A stretch of DNA of 64,000 bases from Gemmatimonadota bacterium (GTDB lineage Bacteria > Gemmatimonadota > Gemmatimonadetes > Gemmatimonadales > GWC2-71-9). Positions 60,995 through 64,000 of the stretch are shown here, piece by piece. The DNA is taken from positions 1 through 64,000 of the forward strand of contig QHTZ01000099.1 in assembly GCA_003221005.1 (NCBI GenBank), given 5' to 3'. Every line of letters starts with the position of its first letter. Within the stretch, counting starts at the first letter, position 1. The position numbers and the translations under genes are program-made. The notes under the pieces were generated by a model. It saw nothing but the letters and a program-made list of their open reading frames with translations. It searched no databases and was not told the DNA's origin.

Positions 60995-61571
60995 CGTACC
61001 TCCGCGCAATGATGGCGCCGAACACGATGTGCAGGCCGCCGAAGCCCGCCGCCATGCACCAGTTGCCCCACGCCGGCGGTCCGAACAGCGCGACCACGCC
61101 TACCAGCATGAAGCACAGCCCCATCACCGGGACGATCCGCACGGAGAACGTGCCCGCCGTCGCGACGCCCGCGCCATACGACATGAGCCAGGTGGTGGGG
61201 AGCTCCCGCGTCACGCCGGCGCGGTACAGCGCGATCGTGAGGAGGCCGCCGACGACCATGGGTGGGAGGAAGCTCAGGCCAAAGCGGCGGGCGGGGCCGG
61301 AGAGGATCGGGTCGTTCGCCGCATGGGCCTTGCGGGCCAGCGCCCAGCCGCCGATCACCAGCGCTACGACGGCCTCCGCGAGCCAGGTCGCGAGCCACAG
61401 CTCGACACTCGGCTGGCGCGCGGCGAGCAGCGCGGCCGCGAGCGCCGTCGCCCCCACCGCCACCTGGCCCCACCCGGGCACGGCGGTGAAGGCGCCCGCG
61501 CGCTCCATCGTTTCCCTGATGAAGCGCAGGTTGTCCATCGCGCGGTCGTGTAGCGGATGGGGCTGCGACAT
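60987..61571 (-). CDS. membrane protein paired with the winged-helix regulator
   Basis: The 194-residue protein has a cytosolic N-terminus ([24 protein letters not shown]) typical of an uncharacterised family found together with a winged-helix regulator, and four to six spans ([80 protein letters not shown]). ATG 61571 sits exactly where the promoter at 61579-61607 predicts the transcription start, which supports it as a leaderless start. Function unknown. Confidence 0.75.
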   Translation of the reverse strand: MSQPHPLHDRAMDNLRFIRETMERAGAFTAVPGWGQVAVGATALAAALLAARQPSVELWLATWLAEAVVALVIGGWALARKAHAANDPILSGPARRFGLSFLPPMVVGGLLTIALYRAGVTRELPTTWLMSYGAGVATAGTFSVRIVPVMGLCFMLVGVVALFGPPAWGNWCMAAGFGGLHIVFGAIIARRYGG

Positions 61572-61578
61572 GAGCGAG

Positions 61579-61607
61579 AGGCTAGCTTTCGGCGCGACTC
61601 GTGTCAA
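61579..61607 (-). promoter_or_regulatory. promoter of the membrane-protein/regulator operon
   Basis: Minus-strand TTGACA (61607-61602), 17-base spacer and TAGCCT (61584-61579). The ATG of the downstream gene is seven bases after the -10, so the transcript should be leaderless. Confidence 0.5.
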
Positions 61608-61609
61608 GT

Positions 61610-61626
61610 ACTTTACGTTACAAAGT
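61610..61626. promoter_or_regulatory. candidate operator upstream of the -35
   Basis: ACTTT-7-AAAGT forms an interrupted inverted repeat adjoining the -35 of the operon that encodes the winged-helix regulator; it could be the autoregulatory site. Confidence 0.3.
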
Positions 61627-62744
61627 CTACGCGTGAGGCGGCGGCTTGCGCCGCAGCAGCGCGCGCAATTTGAGGCTTCGCGCCAGGATGCCGAGCCCGG
61701 GCGCGTCGCCTTCGCGTCGTGGCGTGGCCCGATAGATCAGCACCAGAAGGATCCAGGTCAGCCAGCTCACCCGCTCCGGCCAGCTGAGCGAGCGCAGCAT
61801 GAACCAGCCCTGCGTGTAGGGCGCGGTCCAGGGCAGCCACTCGCCCTGCAGCAGTACGAGCGGCCGGACGAGGACGCGGTTCGCCTCGTACCCGTGCGCG
61901 CTGGGGCGCGCCAGATTCCACAGACACGTCACCTTGCCCCACCCGTGATTGTCGCTCCCGCCCACGACCAGCAGGTCGTGCTGCCGCGCCAGCGCGTCCA
62001 CGCGCGCGCGCGCTTGATCGGGGAACCCGATCGCCTTGGGGGCGCAGTTCGCGATTTCGAACCCGTCCACCCCGGCCCGCACGAAATCGTCGAGATCGTC
62101 CCAGTGGTTTTCCCAGTACTCCGGGATGGACGCGACGGCGATCGCGCCGCGCCGGTGGAGGTCGGCGAAGATGGCCAGCAGCGAGCGCGTGTCCCGGTTG
62201 TAGCGGTCGCGATCGATCGGAGTCAGTTCGCCGAGGGCGAGCAGGTGCTGGCGGTACACGCTCCACTCCACGCCCGGCAGCAGCCGGATCGGCGTCTCGA
62301 TGTGGCCGTCATACAGATGGTTGTGATCGGTGACGTACGACGCCTCGAAGCCCTGGGCCGCGTGCCAGCGCGCGAGGTCAGCGGCGGTCCATCCCGGTCG
62401 CCCATCGTGCGACGCTTCCGTGTGCGCGTGATAGTCGATGACTGTGAACGACGAATCGGCGACCGCGATGCGCGGAACAGGGCGGGGCAGCAGGACGGTC
62501 GCGAACGCGGCACGCTCCAGACTGCGAGCAGCACCTGGGCGCGCCCAAGGCTCAGGAAGGTGAGGGCGTCCAAGACGTCCGAGAGGGGTGCGAGCAGCAG
62601 ATACCCGAGGGGTCGGGTCAGGTCCGCGTCCGCCGCGGGGGCGCGGGTCACTGCGTCCACCAACGCCGGCAGTGGATCCACGGAGCTCCACACCACCAAC
62701 ACGATCAGCGCGAGCGCGATCGGGTGGCGGCGCAGCAGGTTCAC
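61627..62744 (-). pseudogene. membrane PHP-domain phosphoesterase, frameshifted
   Basis: Read on the minus strand, GTG 62744 begins a hydrophobic N-terminus (NLLRRHPIALALIVLVVWSS, then GYLLLAPLSDVLDALTFLSLG and AQVLLAVWS) that stays in one frame to about 62540. The PHP domain (VIDYHAHTEASHDGRPGW, ASYVTDHNHLYDG, LPGVEWSVY, GGSDNHGWGK) is in another frame, open to the stop at 61627. The two fit together as one membrane-anchored PHP metallo-phosphoesterase of about 370 residues with a one-base loss near 62505-62540. Catalytic His and Asp residues are all present. Either a recent mutation or a sequencing/assembly error. Confidence 0.7.
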
Positions 62745-62768
62745 TCGTAGAATCCGAGGGTGAGGGCG

Positions 62769-63302
62769 ATGGAAGCTATTGCCGGAAGCGCCGCCGTGTC
62801 GAGCCTCTCCCGGTTCGCCGGGATCCCGGACCTGGTGCTGGGCCCGCTCGCCCAGCGCCCCGACGCCGATTGGTACCGGGCGCCGCGCGGCAGGTGGTGC
62901 CCGGCGCAAATCGTCCAGCATGTGGCGCTGGGTATCGAATACAGTGCACGGACGTTCGAGGCACGCCGTCACCACGCGCCGATGCGCCGCCGGCGGCGTT
63001 CGGCGCGGCAACTCGTCGGCTACGAGCTGGTGATGCACGTGGGCTGGCTGCCCTCGGGGTTCCAAGCCCCGACGGCGACTCGCCCTGCCGAGCGCCCGGA
63101 GCGGCAGGCGGTCGAGCGGCAGCTCTGCGACGGGGTCGAACTGTTGCAGACGCTTGCGGGCGAGCTGCTGCCGGCCCGCGGCACCGACCTCTTCGTCAAA
63201 CACCCCGCGCTCGGCGACCTCACGCTCCCCGAGTGGCTCGTCTTCCATCTGTGGCACTGCGCGCACCACGCGAAACAGATCCGGGCGCGTCTAGAGGCAT
63301 GA
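62769..63302 (+). CDS. DinB-family protein
   Basis: The 177-residue four-helix protein has the DinB/DfsB metal-site histidines: QHVALG near residue 52 and HLWHCAHHAKQIR at the C-terminus. These bind a metal and are shared with thiol-dependent transferases such as mycothiol-linked enzymes. ATG 62769 is used; GTG 62760 is in frame. It overlaps the next small gene by four bases (ATGA) and is divergent from the broken PHP gene. Substrate unknown. Confidence 0.8.
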   Translation: MEAIAGSAAVSSLSRFAGIPDLVLGPLAQRPDADWYRAPRGRWCPAQIVQHVALGIEYSARTFEARRHHAPMRRRRRSARQLVGYELVMHVGWLPSGFQAPTATRPAERPERQAVERQLCDGVELLQTLAGELLPARGTDLFVKHPALGDLTLPEWLVFHLWHCAHHAKQIRARLEA

Positions 63303-63457
63303 GCCGCAGCAAGAAGGACAAGGTCACAGTCCGTGTACCGAACCCCGAGGCCCCCGTGAAGGGTCGCCTCAGGACACCGTCGCACAAGGTGCATCGCTCG
63401 AAGAAGGCGTATCGGCGGCAGGAGAAGCATCGGCGGCCCGCTGAGGAGGGTGAATAG
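63299..63457 (+). CDS. small, very basic protein
   Basis: A 52-residue Lys/Arg/His-rich protein (MSRSKKDKVTVRVPN...SHKVHRSKKAYRRQEKH) whose ATG overlaps the DinB stop. It looks like a nucleic-acid- or ribosome-associated peptide but matches no family I know. The coupling to dinB and the sensible codon use argue that it is real. It is followed by a GAGGAGGG ribosome site for the next gene. Confidence 0.6.
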   Translation: MSRSKKDKVTVRVPNPEAPVKGRLRTPSHKVHRSKKAYRRQEKHRRPAEEGE

Positions 63458-63461
63458 GCCC

Positions 63462-64000
63462 GTGAGCGCAACGTCGCGAGTCCTGACGCTGATGGTCTTG
63501 TGCGGACCGGCTCTCCTGACGGGGGTCGAGGCTCAGGGCGTGCGCGTGGCGGGTCACGTCACGATCCTTGAGAAGCACCGCAAGCCTGCGGGCGACGTCG
63601 GTGACGCAGTTGTTTACCTCGAGGGCGGCGCGCCGGCGGCGGCGCGCCCCGGTGCGTTCGAGATCGCGACCAGCGACAAGGAGTTCGTGCCGCGCGTGCT
63701 GGTCGTGCCTCTGGGTTCGACGGTGAAGTTCCCCAATCACGACCCGTTCGACCACAACGTTTTCTCGGTGAGCGATCCCAACCAATTCGACTTGGGCAAG
63801 TACGGGCGCGGCGACGCGAAGGGCCACATCTTCGCGAGCCCGGGCTTGGTGCGGGTGTTCTGCAACGTCCACCCCCGCATGGTGGCGTTCGTGCTGGTGA
63901 TGGCGACTCGCTTCTTCACCCAGCCGGCGGCGGAAGGCAGTTTTGCCATCGAGGCTGTGCCGCCCGGGCGTTACACGCTGCACGTCTGGCACGACCGCAC
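63462..64000 (+). CDS. secreted cupredoxin-domain protein, 3' end outside the window
   Basis: The frame runs from GTG 63462 (GTG 63450 is an in-frame alternative closer to the ribosome site) past the end of the window. After a signal peptide (VLTLMVLCGPALLTGVEAQG), residues 30-150 form a cupredoxin with the type I copper ligand pattern His in KFPNHDPFDHNVFS, then Cys, His and Met in VFCNVHPRM. A carboxypeptidase-regulatory-like segment (FAIEAVPPGRYTLHVWHD) begins at the cut. Such proteins carry electrons or sense copper outside the cytoplasm. Confidence 0.8.
   Translation, partial: MSATSRVLTLMVLCGPALLTGVEAQGVRVAGHVTILEKHRKPAGDVGDAVVYLEGGAPAAARPGAFEIATSDKEFVPRVLVVPLGSTVKFPNHDPFDHNVFSVSDPNQFDLGKYGRGDAKGHIFASPGLVRVFCNVHPRMVAFVLVMATRFFTQPAAEGSFAIEAVPPGRYTLHVWHDR

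Noticed and set aside
1-64000. Mobile elements, prophage, tRNA-anchored islands
   Set aside because: No transposase, integrase, tRNA or att-like direct repeat was seen.

Overview
This is a very GC-rich bacterial chromosome segment with no tRNA, rRNA, transposase, integrase, prophage or CRISPR array that I could find. Its gene content points to a Gemmatimonadota-type bacterium, probably an uncultured soil or sediment lineage (inference). The evidence is two Ser/Thr kinases of the style common in that phylum (one followed by a TolB-like and TPR region), the number of secreted peptidases and TPR proteins, a diderm envelope (an Omp85-type barrel ends in the first 1.5 kb), and tightly overlapping ATGA gene junctions.

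Layout. 1-5.4 kb: end of a BamA/TamA-type outer-membrane protein, a polyphosphate kinase carrying a CYTH-like N-terminal half, and a small secreted protein. 5.4-13.8 kb: a signalling/secreted cluster with a zinc-ribbon Ser/Thr kinase, a PKD lipoprotein, a secreted TPR-CHAT caspase-like protein and a second secreted protein. 13.8-15.0 kb: a TauE/SafE sulfur-type exporter preceded on the minus strand by a promoter, a short ORF with three consecutive Cys codons and a textbook intrinsic terminator. I read this as a cysteine-responsive attenuator, the most interesting item in the window. 15.0-18.3 kb: a serine-biosynthesis operon (isochorismatase-fold hydrolase, class V aminotransferase, SerA). 18.3-23.8 kb: a six-gene minus-strand operon for lipid or envelope modification. 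23.9-30.3 kb: TPR protein, second Ser/Thr kinase and an orphan chemoreceptor. 30.4-36.2 kb: LeuS, a ferritin-like/VIT1 iron exporter, an ECF sigma/anti-sigma pair and a PDZ protein. 36.3-41.0 kb: hybrid histidine kinase, haem-oxygenase-fold diiron protein, PadR regulator and FAD oxidoreductase. 41.0-44.9 kb: a three-subunit molybdenum hydroxylase resembling 4-hydroxybenzoyl-CoA reductase. 45.0-51.3 kb: M19 dipeptidase, an Hpt-REC/HEAT/GT2 operon, a YciI fusion and a degenerate HD-domain membrane protein. 51.4-53.3 kb: FabI and FabH. 53.4-64.0 kb: peptidases S9 (broken) and M1, EamA transporter, PhzF, a shortened UppS, a regulator/membrane-protein pair, a broken PHP-domain gene, DinB, and a cupredoxin cut by the window end.

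Two themes run across the window. First, several otherwise conserved genes are damaged: the 2Fe-2S subunit lacks its CRCTGY motif, UppS lacks about 55-60 central residues, the S9 peptidase and PHP genes are frameshifted, and an alpha/beta hydrolase has Ala at the nucleophile position. These may be real decay or assembly errors of a metagenome-derived contig. Second, short tandem repeats of 7-9 bp (GCGGRAT, GRGGGAC, GACGGAAG, GGCGGCARR) recur both between and inside genes, in frame, and one set recurs as inverted pairs.

Several plausible sigma-70 promoters lie so close to start codons that leaderless or near-leaderless transcription is likely. All functional calls come from reading the sequence by eye; no database search was possible.
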